This document shows positions 63,762-64,000 of a stretch of 64,000 bases of DNA, piece by piece. The notes below the pieces were generated by a model, which was not told where the DNA came from, made no database searches, and saw nothing but the letters and a program-made list of their open reading frames with translations. Within the stretch, counting starts at the first letter, position 1, and each line of letters starts with the position of its first letter. The position numbers were made by a program, and so were the translations under genes. The stretch is from contig NZ_CP131130.1 in NCBI RefSeq assembly GCF_033705735.1, positions 1,305,001 to 1,369,000 on the forward strand, in the 5' to 3' direction. The DNA is from Shinella zoogloeoides (GTDB taxonomy: Bacteria > Pseudomonadota > Alphaproteobacteria > Rhizobiales > Rhizobiaceae).

Positions 63762-64000
63762 ATGTTCAATTTCGACGAGGCAAGCAAGAAGAACAAGGAA
63801 GCGGTTGACACGATCGTCAAGAGCTACACGACCGTTGCCAAGGGCATGCAGGCCATCGCAACCGAAACCGCGGACTATTCCAAGAAGTCCTTCGAGGACG
63901 GCCTCGCTCACTTCGAGAAGCTCAGCGGCGTCAAGAGCGTCGAAGCCGCTCTCGAACTGCAGACCGCCTTTGTGAAGTCCTCCTACGAAGGCTTCGTCGC
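63762..64000 (+). CDS. phaP: Phasin family protein, 5' part only
   Basis: The gene starts at ATG 63762 with AAAGGAG 6 bases upstream, and runs off the right edge after about 79 codons. The N-terminal MFNFDEASKKNKEAVDTIV, followed by YTTVAKGMQAIATETADY and KKSFEDGLAHFEKLSG, is typical of phasins, which are amphipathic helical proteins coating polyhydroxyalkanoate granules. The rest of the protein is outside the window. Confidence 0.9.
   Translation, partial: MFNFDEASKKNKEAVDTIVKSYTTVAKGMQAIATETADYSKKSFEDGLAHFEKLSGVKSVEAALELQTAFVKSSYEGFV

Overview
The window looks like chromosomal DNA of a Rhizobiaceae alphaproteobacterium (Rhizobium, Agrobacterium, Ensifer or Shinella group). The evidence is high-GC coding, the AapJQMP amino-acid transporter, the ATP12 / propionyl-CoA carboxylase neighbourhood, DUF1489, DUF2336 and BA14K family proteins, a phasin, and many copies of two palindromic intergenic repeats of the rhizobial type. 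The genus cannot be fixed from the sequence alone. About 70 genes are visible. Most are housekeeping, and both window edges cut a gene (an RluA-type pseudouridine synthase on the left, a phasin on the right).

Layout. 1-12 kb: pseudouridine synthase, HAD phosphatase, ATP12 and pccB, then DoxX and a SugE-type guanidinium exporter behind a candidate guanidine-II riboswitch. A minus-strand operon for glutathione-dependent formaldehyde oxidation follows (adhC ... fghA), then an XRE regulator, a DMT exporter, pccA and lipB. 12-24 kb: tRNA-Leu(GAG), small envelope proteins, a peptide-deformylase paralogue with lost metal ligands, mgtE, a MerR regulator with a palindromic operator, membrane proteins, a 33-residue membrane peptide, sdaA, a D-Ala-D-Ala carboxypeptidase with a SPOR domain, and a periplasmic transglutaminase-like protease. 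24-36.5 kb: PilZ, PAS, rhomboid, CBS and patatin proteins, hisI-folE, an IscU-like scaffold, yidD, an AT-rich orphan gene, and thrS. 36.5-59.9 kb: a segment bounded by two near-identical direct copies of an IS110-family element, containing nitroreductase and flavin reductase, parE, a caspase/Sel1 protein, tpiA, secG, pyrG, a GlxA-type regulator, aapJQMP and metC. 59.9-64 kb: FAD monooxygenase, a zinc-finger protein, an alpha/beta hydrolase, cysE, DUF3126 and a phasin.

The most interesting system is the IS110 pair. Both copies sit at exactly the same base of the same palindromic repeat. The 186-bp non-coding left end can fold into a bridge-RNA-like structure. Its internal loop carries one segment matching the left half of the target and another complementary to the right half, on opposite strands and overlapping at the crossover. 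A second segment repeats the terminal 8 bases of the element's right end. This is the pattern expected of a programmable IS110 bridge RNA aimed at a rhizobial repeat, analogous to IS621 in E. coli REP sequences. It is inference from base pairing by eye.

Metabolic links: pccA/pccB feed propionyl-CoA (odd-chain and branched-chain substrates) towards the TCA cycle. adhC and fghA oxidise formaldehyde to formate. sdaA, cysE and metC handle serine and sulfur amino acids. AapJQMP imports L-amino acids. The phasin points to polyhydroxyalkanoate storage.
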